Source: Prevotella sp. P3-122 | Lineage (GTDB): Bacteria; Bacteroidota; Bacteroidia; Bacteroidales; Bacteroidaceae | DNA length: 64,000 bases | Assembly: GCF_002251365.1 (NCBI RefSeq) | Contig: NZ_NPJH01000082.1 | Span: forward strand, 59,594 to 123,593 | Direction: 5' to 3' | Shown: in pieces, positions 25,690-34,771 of the stretch | Layout: the number at the start of each line of letters is the position of its first letter | Numbering within the stretch: position 1 is the first letter of the stretch | Translations under genes and position numbers: made by a program | The notes under the pieces: model-generated | What the model was told of the DNA's origin: nothing | The model's database searches: none | What the model saw: only the letters and a program-made list of their open reading frames with translations

Positions 25690-27111
25690 ATGAAGAAATT
25701 TATACCGAACATGCTCGCGGTCCTATCCGTATTGTTCATCACCCTTGTCTTCCTGCCGCAGACGGCAATGGCAAAGGCATGGAAGGCCTATGTGGTAGAA
25801 GATGACAGCACACTTACCTTCTATTATGATGCCAAATGGGATACACGATCCCGCACCACCTACTACGACATTGATGACAAGCGAACTGATGACAGAGAAA
25901 TTCCGGCTTGGGCGGGAAGCTCAACAACAACACCCAACGACCGCGTCACGAAGGTAGTCTTCGACAGCTCATTCAAAGCCTACAAGCCTACTTCTACTAG
26001 AAACTGGTTCTTAGATTGCACAAAGGTGGTGTCATTTGAGGGCATGGAGAACTTGTGCACCGACTCAGTGACCAACATGTTTCGGATGTTTTGTGGCTGT
26101 GAATCACTGAAAACAATCGACGTTTCGTATTTCAATACGGCAAAAGTGAGATACATGGAGTATATGTTCGCCGCCTGCTCTAAGCTGACCACCATATACT
26201 GCGATGAAGACTGGGATGATGGAAATAATCGCGGCGCATATATGTTTAACGCGTGCAATAGCCTCAAAGGCATCGCTCACTACAAAGATTACGAGTGGAA
26301 CGAAGAGATGGCAAACGCTGCCACGGGCTATTTTACCAGTAAGGCATACGTCGTGGTGAACGACGGTACTCTTACCTTCTATTACGGCACCGACAGGGCT
26401 ACTCGCACCGGTTCCAAATACGGTATCTATGAAACCTGGCCTATTGAAGGTTTGGAAGATTGCCCTATTTGGACGATTCAATATGACATCAAAAAAGTTG
26501 TCTTTGACAAATCATTTCAGGTGTTTAAGCCGACTACTACGAAAAAATGGTTTTCCGGTTTCGGGAATCTCTCGAGCATTCTTGGCGAAGAGAACTTGTG
26601 CACCGACCGTGTGACCACCATGAACGGAATGTTTCAAAATTGCAGTTCCCTACCCTTCATTAACATGGTCAATTTCAACACGTCAAACGTGACCGATATG
26701 AGCGCGATGTTCTTCGGCTGCTCTTCCTTGACAAGGCTCAACGTGTCAAATTTCGACGTATCTAAAGTGACCAACATGAGTGAAATGTTCTATGGATGCA
26801 AAGCCTTGATAAACATATTCTGCAATGACGACTGGAATAGTAGCGTATTGCAAGAGGACGATAGGATGTTCTCAGGATGTGAAAATCTCCGGGGAGAAGA
26901 ATCTTACACTTCTCTCAAAACCGACGCTTCGATGGCTAACCCCACCTCAGGCTACTTCAAGAATACATTATATGTATTATACTATGAAAATACGCTAACT
27001 TTCTATAACGACGATTCTAAGGGGGGGTGGTTGCGTCCCGGAAAGGCCTATTTCTTCGATGAAAATCTGCCTTATACAGAGTCTCCCGCCTGGTTGGAAC
27101 AAATCGGGTAG
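25690..27111 (+). CDS. BspA-like (DUF285-type) surface protein, C-terminus cut by an intron
   Basis: 473 codons. The signal peptide ends near PQTAMAKA. Then come repeating blocks: a beta-rich opening (LTFYYD..., repeated near residues 226 and 449) followed by leucine-rich DUF285-type units such as NTSNVTDMSAMFFGCSSLTR and VSKVTNMSEMFYGC. BspA-like proteins act in adhesion. The third block breaks off after SPAWLEQ, and the last two codons and the stop belong to the group II intron end. The gene lies behind the invertible promoter, so expression should be phase variable. Confidence 0.8.
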   Translation: MKKFIPNMLAVLSVLFITLVFLPQTAMAKAWKAYVVEDDSTLTFYYDAKWDTRSRTTYYDIDDKRTDDREIPAWAGSSTTTPNDRVTKVVFDSSFKAYKPTSTRNWFLDCTKVVSFEGMENLCTDSVTNMFRMFCGCESLKTIDVSYFNTAKVRYMEYMFAACSKLTTIYCDEDWDDGNNRGAYMFNACNSLKGIAHYKDYEWNEEMANAATGYFTSKAYVVVNDGTLTFYYGTDRATRTGSKYGIYETWPIEGLEDCPIWTIQYDIKKVVFDKSFQVFKPTTTKKWFSGFGNLSSILGEENLCTDRVTTMNGMFQNCSSLPFINMVNFNTSNVTDMSAMFFGCSSLTRLNVSNFDVSKVTNMSEMFYGCKALINIFCNDDWNSSVLQEDDRMFSGCENLRGEESYTSLKTDASMANPTSGYFKNTLYVLYYENTLTFYNDDSKGGWLRPGKAYFFDENLPYTESPAWLEQIG

Positions 27112-27775
27112 GAGGTAAATGCTAATCATAGAAAGGCATTTGCCTCCTACTTTCACATTTACCGACCTCCCACACCACCGTACAAGCGGTTCCGCATACG
27201 GCGGTTTCGCGCTTTCTCATCTCACGATGTGTGGCAAGTTGTTTTCAGCCATCCCTCGGACTAGCGTCACTCCTACTCTATTGTCGGATTCCGTCCTATC
27301 GTGGTGAGTAGGGAAGCTCCTTTCGGACATCTGACTACAAAAGAGTCTCAAGGGTAGCAGTCATTTACTATTGCACTGCGCGATTCGGTCCTTCCCCATA
27401 GACACACGTGTCTTAGGTACTATGACCTCTGCTGACTTCTCACGGCAAGCTTTACTCCGTCAGGGCACATCGAATGGGTACATCTTCGCCATGCGTCCGT
27501 GAGACCTCCTCAGATAAGGGCATTAACTTTCCATCTTATGTCTGCTTCATTTACACCAACCGTTCCGAATAGCTATTGGGCTTCAGTTCGTTTGGCAACC
27601 TTACCCACGGTCATATGCCTTGTATGAAGTTTCTGTTCGTCAGACCAGATGTTTGCCGCCGGCTTCCTTCAGATTCCACCTCGCGATGGACACCCTTGCC
27701 CTTGGCTATGTGATTCCCGCTATTAGGGCTCACTCGGGACTCGCACCCGTTAGCTAATGCTCATGCTGAGCGTAC
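27103..27775 (-). mobile_element. ORF-less group IIC intron, copy 1
   Basis: The minus strand starts GTACGCTCAGCATGAGC, then has GGGTGTCC, GGAATCTGAAGGAAGC, GGTCTGA and CATAGTACC blocks as in the Oceanobacillus group IIC intron. Domain V is ACCGCCGTATGCGG/CCGCTTGTACGGTGGT, and domain VI is a long hairpin ending near CCTCCTACCCGAT. No reverse transcriptase is encoded; only about 200 nt lie between domains III and V. The 5' end follows the T-run of the efp terminator by one base, the usual IIC target. Confidence 0.85.
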
Positions 27776-27776
27776 C

Positions 27777-27820
27777 AAAAAAGCAGCACTGTGCAGGAGT
27801 GATTTCCGCACAGTGCTGCT
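27777..27820 (-). terminator. Rho-independent terminator of efp
   Basis: AGCAGCACTGTGC pairs perfectly with GCACAGTGCTGCT (27782-27794 and 27808-27820). On the minus strand this is followed by six T (27782-27777). It is the target of the intron. Confidence 0.9.
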
Positions 27821-27874
27821 ATGATGTATACTGGCTACAGCCAGAGGCCTGAGCCACAGGCTGCCAACAGGATG

Positions 27875-28441
27875 TTATTCCTTTACGCGGTTGAGGTAAG
27901 ATCCATCGCGTGTGTCAACCTGAATAAGGTCGCCCTCGTTGATGAAGAGAGGTACACGAATCTCAACGCCGGTCTCCAGAGTTGCAGGCTTGGTAGCGTT
28001 GGTAGCTGTATCACCCTTGATACCTGGCTCAGAGTGGGTTACGCGCAGATTGGTCTTAACAGGCATTTCAGCGAGGAGGATAGTGCCGTCGCTGGTGTCG
28101 GTAACAACCTCAACAACATCGCCTTCCTTCATAAACTCCACACCGGTAATCTGCTCCTTGTTGACAGGTATCTGCTCGAAAGTTTCCTGGTTCATGAGGA
28201 TGCAGCCTGTTGGGTCTTCATAAAGATACTGATATGGGCGACGCTCCACGCGTACGTCCTCAAGCTTGAAGCCAATCTGGAATGTGCGCTCGAGCACTCT
28301 TCCGTCGGAAACATTCTTCAGCTTGGTAATCATTACAGTGTTGCCCTTACCTGGTTTCCTGTGCTGGAAGTCGATGCAAGTCCAGATTTTGCCATCCATG
28401 CGGATGCAAGTTCCAATTTTGATTTCCTGTGAATTAATCAT
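27875..28441 (-). CDS. efp: Elongation factor P
   Basis: 188 residues from the ATG at 28441; a longer reading begins in non-conserved sequence. The KOW-like domain I has DFQHRKPGKGNTVMITKLKN, and domains II and III follow to GDTATNATKPATLETG and INEGDLIQVDTRDGSY. EF-P relieves ribosome stalling at polyproline. The position equivalent to the modified Lys34 falls in the GKGN loop, and no EpmA/EpmB-like genes are nearby. Confidence 0.95.
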   Translation of the reverse strand: MINSQEIKIGTCIRMDGKIWTCIDFQHRKPGKGNTVMITKLKNVSDGRVLERTFQIGFKLEDVRVERRPYQYLYEDPTGCILMNQETFEQIPVNKEQITGVEFMKEGDVVEVVTDTSDGTILLAEMPVKTNLRVTHSEPGIKGDTATNATKPATLETGVEIRVPLFINEGDLIQVDTRDGSYLNRVKE

Positions 28442-28486
28442 TGTCTTATATGTGTAAATGTTTGTATATTCACTAATTTTGCGGTG

Positions 28487-28494
28487 CAAAGTTA
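28487..28494 (-). promoter_or_regulatory. -7 promoter element of efp
   Basis: TAACTTTG on the minus strand matches TAnnTTTG and lies 46 bp upstream of the efp start codon. Confidence 0.7.
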
Positions 28495-28545
28495 CTATAT
28501 TTTTATAAAAAAACATAGAAATGTGGGCGAAAAATCACTTTATTC

Positions 28546-28576
28546 TTTGTCAATTGGAAAATTATGAGTAATTTTG
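28546..28576 (+). promoter_or_regulatory. rpmH promoter
   Basis: TTTG (28546-28549) and TAATTTTG (28569-28576), 19 bp apart, match both Bacteroidetes boxes. rpmH starts 89 bp downstream. Confidence 0.75.
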
Positions 28577-28603
28577 CAGCCCAAAAGGCAGGTTCCGCCT
28601 GCT

Positions 28604-28653
28604 GTTACACAGAACATAGCATCAAAAGGTTACACAGAACATAACATCAAAAA
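28604..28653 (+). repeat. Tandem 25 bp duplication in the rpmH leader
   Basis: GTTACACAGAACATAGCATC plus AAAAG is repeated immediately with two differences. It lies in the untranslated leader just before rpmH. Confidence 0.75.
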
Positions 28654-28665
28654 GTCAAGAATAAA

Positions 28666-28821
28666 ATGAAAAGAACATTTCAGCCCCACAACCGTCGCCG
28701 TGTGAACAAACATGGTTTCCGTGAGAGAATGTCGACAAAGAACGGCCGCCGCGTATTGGCTTCCCGCCGTCGTCATGGTCGCAAGAAGTTAACTGTTTCT
28801 GACGAGCACCACGGAAAGTAA
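28666..28821 (+). CDS. rpmH: 50S ribosomal protein L34
   Basis: 51 residues, [20 protein letters not shown] at the N-terminus and then a basic [20 protein letters not shown] block, the L34 signature. A short C-terminal extension TVSDEHHGK follows, as in other Bacteroidales. It is a structural component of the large ribosomal subunit. It has its own promoter and terminator. Confidence 0.97.
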   Translation: MKRTFQPHNRRRVNKHGFRERMSTKNGRRVLASRRRHGRKKLTVSDEHHGK

Positions 28822-28847
28822 TCCTGTTTGCTACAAAGAAGCGTAAG

Positions 28848-28890
28848 GGCAGCAAAGAGACTGATTGTTTCTTTGCTGCCTTTGTTGTTT
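28848..28890 (+). terminator. Terminator of rpmH
   Basis: GGCAGCAAAGA (28848-28858) pairs with TCTTTGCTGCC (28870-28880), followed by TTTGTTGTTT. Confidence 0.88.
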
Positions 28891-28945
28891 GCAGTCGTTT
28901 TGTCCAATGAGCCATATATGCAAAACCAAAAAAAGTCTTTTTTGT

Positions 28946-28976
28946 TTTGACATATCACTCGTTTGCATTATCTTTG
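28946..28976 (+). promoter_or_regulatory. Promoter of the PASTA-rluD-ddl operon
   Basis: TTTG (28946-28949) and TATCTTTG (28969-28976) with 19 bp between them; the first gene starts 17 bp later. Confidence 0.78.
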
Positions 28977-28993
28977 CAACAAATAATTAACGT

Positions 28994-29776
28994 ATGACAC
29001 CATCCGAATTTATTGGCAAGTTCAAGAGCAAGTATCTTTGGGGCAACCTGATGGCAATGGGCATCGTGCTGGTGCTCCTCTTCCTTGGAGTACGCTATGG
29101 TCTTGACATATATACGCATCACGGCGAAACTATTCTTGTGCCAAATATAAGGCATAAGAGCCTTAGCGACGCAGAGAAGATACTCGGGCACCTTGGCATA
29201 GAAATGGTGGTGAGCGACACGGGGTATGTGAAGACGTTGCCCCCTGACTGTGTCCTTGAGCAGAGCTTGGAGCCTGGCGAGAGGGTGAAGTCGGGACACA
29301 GAATATATTTAGTCATCAACTCCTCACACTCTCCAACCCTCACGCTCCCCGACATCATAGACAACAGCTCCCTGCGCGAGGCCACAGCCAAGCTGACATC
29401 AATGGGGTTCAAGCTCGGCCAGCCGAAATTTATTCCTGGAGAGAAAGACTGGGTGTACGGAGTACAGGTTAAGGGCGTAAATATCAACTCGGGCGACAAG
29501 GTGTCGGTAGAAGACGTGCTGGTGATTGTTGCCGGCAACGGCCGGCTCAGCGAGGAAGACTCCATAAACATGGTTGAGCAGGACTACGACGATTTCGACA
29601 GCTTCGAGGAGGCTACCGGCGACGACGAGGTGAGAGACTATGACCCTGTGGAGGAACAAGCGGAACCTAAAGCTGAGCAGCACACAGAGAAGCAACATCA
29701 GGGAACAACACCAAAGCAGGAGAACTCCTCGTCACAGCAACCGGCCAAGGGACCGGTCGTAAGAAAGATTGGCTGA
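28994..29776 (+). CDS. PASTA-domain membrane protein
   Basis: 260 residues. One transmembrane segment (about 17-37), then two PASTA domains (about 42-110 and 115-180; ILVPNIRHKSLSDAEKILGH and LTLPDIIDNSSLREATAKL), then an acidic, low-complexity tail rich in E and Q. PASTA domains bind peptidoglycan-like or beta-lactam ligands. There is no kinase domain attached, as is usual in Bacteroidetes. It overlaps the pseudouridine synthase by 1 bp and lies close to ddl, which suggests a cell-wall link. Confidence 0.9.
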   Translation: MTPSEFIGKFKSKYLWGNLMAMGIVLVLLFLGVRYGLDIYTHHGETILVPNIRHKSLSDAEKILGHLGIEMVVSDTGYVKTLPPDCVLEQSLEPGERVKSGHRIYLVINSSHSPTLTLPDIIDNSSLREATAKLTSMGFKLGQPKFIPGEKDWVYGVQVKGVNINSGDKVSVEDVLVIVAGNGRLSEEDSINMVEQDYDDFDSFEEATGDDEVRDYDPVEEQAEPKAEQHTEKQHQGTTPKQENSSSQQPAKGPVVRKIG

Positions 29777-30852
29777 TGATGGAAAATGATTTTGAACTGA
29801 CAGACAACCTCGACGAGCTGTGCGACATTGGGGACGGACAGCAACTGTACGAGCACTGGAAACTGCAGGTGGACCAGGGGCAGACACCATTGAGGATAGA
29901 CAAGTTCCTGGCCGAGCACATGCAGCACTCCAGCCGCAATCGCATACAGACGGCTGCCGATGCGGGCTTCATACATGTCAACGGCAAGCCCGTGAAGAGC
30001 AACTACAAGGTCAGGGCGGGCGATGTGATAACGCTGATGCTCGACCGTCCACGACACGACAACACCATCGTTGCCGAGGACATACCACTCAATATTGTCT
30101 ATGAGGACGATGTGCTGATGGTGGTCGACAAGCCTGCAGGCCTCGTGGTACATCCCGGTGCCGGCAACTTCCACGGTACGCTCATCAATGCCGTGGCATG
30201 GCATCTGAGAGACATGCAGTCCTTCGACCCCAACGACCCCGAGGTGGGACTGGTACACCGTATAGACAAGGACACCAGCGGACTGCTCGTGGTAGCCAAG
30301 ACGCCTGACGCTAAGACCAACCTTGGCAAGCAGTTCTTCAACAAGACCACACACCGCAGCTACAATGCACTTGTATGGGGCAACTTCACTGAAGAGGAGG
30401 GACGCATAGAAGGCAACATCGGACGCGACCCGAAAGACCGTCTTCGCATGGCCGTGTTTCCCCCCGACTCAGAGATAGGGAAGAGCGCCGTCACCCACTA
30501 CCGCGTGCTGGAACGCTTCGGATATGTCACTCTGGTGGAGTGCATCCTTGAGACTGGCCGCACACACCAGATACGCGCACACATGAAGCACATCGGCCAT
30601 CCGCTGTTTGCCGATGAGCGATATGGCGGTACGGAGATACTACGCGGCACACGCAGCGCATCGTACAAGGCGTTCATACAGAACTGCTTCAAGCTCTGTG
30701 GCAGACAGGCGCTGCACGCACGCACCCTGGGCTTCGTACATCCTCTGACAGGACAGCAGATGGACTTCAACTCCGAATTGCCTGCCGATATGGAGGCACT
30801 AATCAGCAAGTGGCGCGCATTCATTGCCGGAAACAGCCAGAACGAACAGTAA
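29776..30852 (+). CDS. RluD-family 23S rRNA pseudouridine synthase
   Basis: 358 residues. An S4 RNA-binding domain (about 35-95; RIDKFLAEHMQHSSRNRIQT) precedes the RluA catalytic domain with LVHRIDKDTSGLLVVAK (Asp about 165), which isomerises uridine in 23S rRNA. GRTHQIRAHMKHIGHP follows as expected. RluD modifies U1911/1915/1917 in E. coli, and this is the closest match. Two adjacent ATGs are possible starts. Confidence 0.92.
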   Translation: MMENDFELTDNLDELCDIGDGQQLYEHWKLQVDQGQTPLRIDKFLAEHMQHSSRNRIQTAADAGFIHVNGKPVKSNYKVRAGDVITLMLDRPRHDNTIVAEDIPLNIVYEDDVLMVVDKPAGLVVHPGAGNFHGTLINAVAWHLRDMQSFDPNDPEVGLVHRIDKDTSGLLVVAKTPDAKTNLGKQFFNKTTHRSYNALVWGNFTEEEGRIEGNIGRDPKDRLRMAVFPPDSEIGKSAVTHYRVLERFGYVTLVECILETGRTHQIRAHMKHIGHPLFADERYGGTEILRGTRSASYKAFIQNCFKLCGRQALHARTLGFVHPLTGQQMDFNSELPADMEALISKWRAFIAGNSQNEQ

Positions 30853-30901
30853 ACAACCGCAGGACAACAGTTCCTGCTACAATAATATATATAGCAACAC
30901 A

Positions 30902-31897
30902 ATGAAAACCCAGAAGAGAATTATTGCCATCGTGTGTGGTGGCGACTCGTCAGAACACGATGTTTCGTTGAGGTCGGCACAGGGACTATACTCCTTTTTC
31001 GACCACGACCGTTACGAAATCTATATTGTTGACGTTAAGGGCACCGACTGGCACGTGAACCTCGACAACGGAGAGACTGTCGATATAGACAAGAACGACT
31101 TCTCCTTCGTGCTTGGTGACAGAACGGTGTACTTCGACTATGCCTACATAACCATCCACGGGCAGCCTGGAGAGAATGGCGTCATGCAAGGATATTTCGA
31201 CCTCATACACCTACCCTATAGTACAAGCGGAGTGCTTGTCGAGGCCATGACATTCGACAAGTACGTACTCAACAACTATATGCGCGGCTTTGGCGTGAGG
31301 GTTGCCGACAGCATACTGCTGCGCCGGGGCGACAGCTACGACGAGCAGCAGATAGCACAGCGCATAGGCATGCCGTGCTTTGTGAAGCCCGCTGCCGACG
31401 GCTCCAGCTTCGGAGTATCGAAGGTGAAGAATGCCGACCAGCTGGCACCCGCCCTTCGTGTGGCATTCATGGAGAGCGACGAGGTGATGATAGAAGGCTT
31501 CCTCGACGGCATGGAGATTTCGCAGGGCATCTACAAGACGGCGCAGAAGACAGTAGTGCTGCCTGCCACCGAGGTGGTCACCAGCAACGAGTTCTTCGAC
31601 TACGATGCCAAGTACAACGGTCAGGTGCAGGAGATAACACCGGCACGCCTGAGCGAGGAGACGGCCAGAAGAGTTGCCGAGGAGACCTCGCGCATCTACG
31701 ACATACTGCATGCCAACGGCATCATACGCATAGACTACATCATCTCCAAGGACAACGAGGGCAACGACCAGATAAACATGCTGGAGATAAACACCACACC
31801 AGGCATGACTGCCACGAGCTTCATTCCCCAGCAGGTGCGTGCAGCCGGACTTGACATCAAGGACGTACTGAGCGAGATTGTGGAAAATCAGTTCTAA
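30902..31897 (+). CDS. ddl: D-alanine--D-alanine ligase
   Basis: 331 residues from ATG 30902, where the family start IIAIVCGGDSSEHDVSLRSA begins. The ATP-grasp fold is visible in MPCFVKPAADGSSFGVSKV, EGFLDGMEISQGIY and NMLEINTTPGMTATSF. It joins two D-alanines in the cytoplasm for peptidoglycan precursors. It lies in one direction with the PASTA protein and the acyltransferase. Confidence 0.96.
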   Translation: MKTQKRIIAIVCGGDSSEHDVSLRSAQGLYSFFDHDRYEIYIVDVKGTDWHVNLDNGETVDIDKNDFSFVLGDRTVYFDYAYITIHGQPGENGVMQGYFDLIHLPYSTSGVLVEAMTFDKYVLNNYMRGFGVRVADSILLRRGDSYDEQQIAQRIGMPCFVKPAADGSSFGVSKVKNADQLAPALRVAFMESDEVMIEGFLDGMEISQGIYKTAQKTVVLPATEVVTSNEFFDYDAKYNGQVQEITPARLSEETARRVAEETSRIYDILHANGIIRIDYIISKDNEGNDQINMLEINTTPGMTATSFIPQQVRAAGLDIKDVLSEIVENQF

Positions 31898-31916
31898 CAA
31901 ACAGACATACAAGCCT

Positions 31917-33062
31917 ATGATACCTGAAAAGTTCAATGACATCAGACCTTTCGAGTCTTATGAGTTGCCGGAGGTATTCGACCGGCTCGTTTCCAACGAA
32001 CAGTTCCGTGCCGTGCTGGCTTACCTCTACCCTGGCGTGCCTGCAGAGGGTCTACTGGCCAAGATGAGACAGTGCAGGACTAATCTCGATTTCCAGAAAG
32101 CCTTCTGCTACGGCTTTCTAAAGGAGCTGCTGAGCAAGGCAAGCCGCGGCTGCGACGCAGACTTCTCTGCCGTCGACCTCGGCAAGCGCCACACGTTCAT
32201 AAGCAACCACCGCGACATTGTCCTGGATTCCGCGCTGCTCGACGTGCTTCTCATCGATGCCGGATGTGCCACGACATGCGAGATTGCAATTGGCGACAAC
32301 CTCCTCTCGCTCCCCTGGGTCAAGGACCTTGTAAGGGTTAACAAGAGCTTTATCGTAAAGCGAAGCCTGTCCATGAGGGAAATGCTCATGGCGAGCAAGC
32401 TGCTCTCGGAATACATGCACTATGCCATCAGCGAGAAGAACGAGAACATCTGGATAGCTCAGCGTGAGGGAAGGGCCAAGGACAGCAACGACCGCACGCA
32501 GGACGCCATACTGAAGATGATGGTGATAGGAGGAGAGGGCTCTGTCGCCGAGCGGCTGGCCCAACTCCATCTTGTACCTCTTGCCATATCCTACGAGTAC
32601 GACCCATGCGACTTCCTCAAGGCGCAGGAGTTCCAACTCAAGCGCGACGTGCCAGGATGGAAGAAGTCGGCACAGGACGACGTGGTGTCAATGCAAACTG
32701 GCATCATGGGATTTAAGGGCCGCATACACTACCATTGCGCACCATGTATAGACGCCTGGCTGAAGGAGATAGCTCCCGACACACCGAAGACGGAGCTTTT
32801 CCCGCTTATTGCTACCCATATTGACAAGGAGATACACGCCAACTACCGCCTCTACCCCATCAACTTCGTTGCTCTCGACATGCTTGAGGGCGGGAACGCT
32901 CATGCTGCAGAGTATTCGGCTGATGACAAGGCAACATTCGAGAAATACCTCGCCGGACAGATGGCAAAGATACAGCTACCGAATAAGGACGACAAGTTCC
33001 TTCTTGACTGCATGCTAAGGATGTACGCCAACCCGGCAATAAACAAACTTGCGATATCATAG
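31917..33062 (+). CDS. Phospholipid/glycerol acyltransferase
   Basis: 381 residues from ATG 31917, 19 bp after ddl. The acyltransferase motif NHRDIVLDSALL gives the catalytic NHxxxxD, and FIVKRSLSMREM and RAKDSND resemble later motifs of PlsC-like enzymes. About 130 residues of unassigned sequence follow. It probably adds acyl chains to a lysophospholipid or related lipid at the inner membrane; the exact lipid is unknown. Confidence 0.85.
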   Translation: MIPEKFNDIRPFESYELPEVFDRLVSNEQFRAVLAYLYPGVPAEGLLAKMRQCRTNLDFQKAFCYGFLKELLSKASRGCDADFSAVDLGKRHTFISNHRDIVLDSALLDVLLIDAGCATTCEIAIGDNLLSLPWVKDLVRVNKSFIVKRSLSMREMLMASKLLSEYMHYAISEKNENIWIAQREGRAKDSNDRTQDAILKMMVIGGEGSVAERLAQLHLVPLAISYEYDPCDFLKAQEFQLKRDVPGWKKSAQDDVVSMQTGIMGFKGRIHYHCAPCIDAWLKEIAPDTPKTELFPLIATHIDKEIHANYRLYPINFVALDMLEGGNAHAAEYSADDKATFEKYLAGQMAKIQLPNKDDKFLLDCMLRMYANPAINKLAIS

Positions 33063-33065
33063 CCT

Positions 33066-33725
33066 ATGGCAGGCATCAGAAAAGCTATAATTCCTACGCT
33101 TATGGCTCTGCTGTCGTCAGTCTCTTGTACCAATGAGGGGTACGAGACTGGCGATGGCAAGTACAGCTATCTGTGTACGGAGTTTGTCGATGCCTATACC
33201 TCCGCGGACACCCTCGTGACGAGGGTTGTTACCGATGACGATGATACCCTCGGGCTGCTGCCTAATATCAGGCCGTCATGGGTGACACGCCCGGACACTG
33301 TCTATCGTGGGCTGCTATATTATAATAAGGTGGGAAATCCCGTCAAGGCATTCTCATTGGCAATGGTTCCCGTGCTGAAACCTGCAGAGAAGGTAGAGCA
33401 AGTGGCCACCGACCCTGTGGGACTGGAAAGCGTATGGGCAAGCCGCAACGGGCGTTATGTCAACATCGGCCTGCTGCTTAAGACAGGTGTTCCTGACAGC
33501 GTAGATGCCAGGCAATGGATATCGGTAATGCGTGACGGCGATTACGTCTCGGATCAGACAGGCGTATATGCCATCCGTCTGCTGCATGGCCAGAACGGCG
33601 TGCCGGAATATTACACTTCCCGTTTCTTCGTAAGTATTCCTGTCGACACATTGCCCACAGGACACAGAGTGCGGCTGAGAGTAAACACCTACGATGGCGA
33701 GGTTGTAAGGGAAATAATCCTGTAA
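33066..33725 (+). CDS. NigD-like lipoprotein
   Basis: 219 residues. The signal peptide ends in a lipobox LLSSVSC (Cys about 21). The rest resembles NigD-like Bacteroidetes lipoproteins (GKYSYLCTEFVDAYTSADTL), first noted beside a Prevotella bacteriocin; their function is unclear. It lies 3 bp after the acyltransferase and is probably the last gene of the operon. Confidence 0.75.
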   Translation: MAGIRKAIIPTLMALLSSVSCTNEGYETGDGKYSYLCTEFVDAYTSADTLVTRVVTDDDDTLGLLPNIRPSWVTRPDTVYRGLLYYNKVGNPVKAFSLAMVPVLKPAEKVEQVATDPVGLESVWASRNGRYVNIGLLLKTGVPDSVDARQWISVMRDGDYVSDQTGVYAIRLLHGQNGVPEYYTSRFFVSIPVDTLPTGHRVRLRVNTYDGEVVREIIL

Positions 33726-33756
33726 TAATTGCCAAAAAGAGCCAAACTACCATAAC

Positions 33757-34035
33757 ATGCTGAAGATAGTACTCATAATGCTGCTTGGTGTAGTCGTGGG
33801 CCGATGCCTGCGGCGTTTTCGTTTGTGCTGGCTGCCACGAGTCACAACACTGCTTGTATGGGCGTTGCTGTTTCTTCTTGGCATCGAGGTTGGCTCGGAC
33901 AGCCGGGTAGTATCTGGTATTGGCACATTGGGGCTGGAGGCATTGCTGCTTTCTGCGGGAGGCATTGCCGGAAGTATATTCCTGTCGTGGATGATGTGGA
34001 GAAAAGTCTGTAAGGGAAGGAGGCAGAGGCCATGA
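33757..34035 (+). CDS. lysO: LysO family exporter, N-terminal subunit
   Basis: 92 residues with three hydrophobic segments, matching the N-terminal part of LysO lysine exporters (LLVWALLFLLGIEVGSDSRV). In E. coli LysO is a single ~300-residue protein; here it is encoded as two genes with a 4 bp ATGA overlap, the usual Bacteroidetes arrangement. The two parts probably assemble in the inner membrane. Confidence 0.85.
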   Translation: MLKIVLIMLLGVVVGRCLRRFRLCWLPRVTTLLVWALLFLLGIEVGSDSRVVSGIGTLGLEALLLSAGGIAGSIFLSWMMWRKVCKGRRQRP

Positions 34036-34637
34036 AGGGCAGCATCATCATTACGGCATTCTTCATAGCAGGCATAGTCTGTGCCCAGACGGGTATGCTG
34101 CCTCTTGGTATCATCGACGACAACTGGAGCTTCTACGCCCTTTGCCTGCTGATGTTCTGTGTCGGCATGTCTGTGGGTAACGACAGCGACATAACGAGGC
34201 AGTTCTGCGGTATAGACCCTCTGCTGCTCATGCTTCCGCTCGTAACAATAGCAGGCACGCTTGCCGGAACGTTTGCCGTCTCGCTGTTCCTGCCTCATCG
34301 GCAGCTTACAGACTGTCTTGCCATTGGCTCGGGATTTGGCTATTATTCCCTTTCGAGCATATTCATAACCCAATACCGTGGTGCCGAGATTGGCACCATT
34401 GCCCTTCTTGCCAACATCATCCGCGAGCTTGTCACCCTGCTCCTTGCCCCTCTGCTTGCCGCACGGTTCGGCAAGCTGGCGCCAATAAGCGTCGGGGGAG
34501 CTACAACCATGGACACCACCTTGCCCATAATTACCCGTGTGTCAGGTCAAAGCCTTGTCATAGTGTCCATATATCATGGTTTCGTTGTCGACTTCACGGT
34601 TCCGTTCCTTGTTACTTTCTTCTGCTCGCTTGCGTAA
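34032..34637 (+). CDS. lysO: LysO family exporter, C-terminal subunit
   Basis: 201 residues with about six hydrophobic segments. FCVGMSVGNDSDI and LAIGSGFGYYSLSS and SVGGATTMDTTLP match the conserved C-terminal part of LysO, which exports lysine and toxic analogues. It is translated with the preceding gene through the overlap. Confidence 0.88.
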   Translation: MKGSIIITAFFIAGIVCAQTGMLPLGIIDDNWSFYALCLLMFCVGMSVGNDSDITRQFCGIDPLLLMLPLVTIAGTLAGTFAVSLFLPHRQLTDCLAIGSGFGYYSLSSIFITQYRGAEIGTIALLANIIRELVTLLLAPLLAARFGKLAPISVGGATTMDTTLPIITRVSGQSLVIVSIYHGFVVDFTVPFLVTFFCSLA

Positions 34638-34771
34638 TTAACACAAGCAACCGCCGACACACGTTCAACGGGAAGAGGAAGGCTATCCTCAATACAGAAC
34701 TGATGAAAGACAAAATAGCTGAATAACTTGTGTTTTTATCAACACACAGGACATTTCTGAGAAAAAATGAC

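Noticed and set aside
27119..27307. Rightward 62-codon frame
   Set aside because: It is antisense to domains V and VI of the group II intron; such frames are by-products of intron structure.
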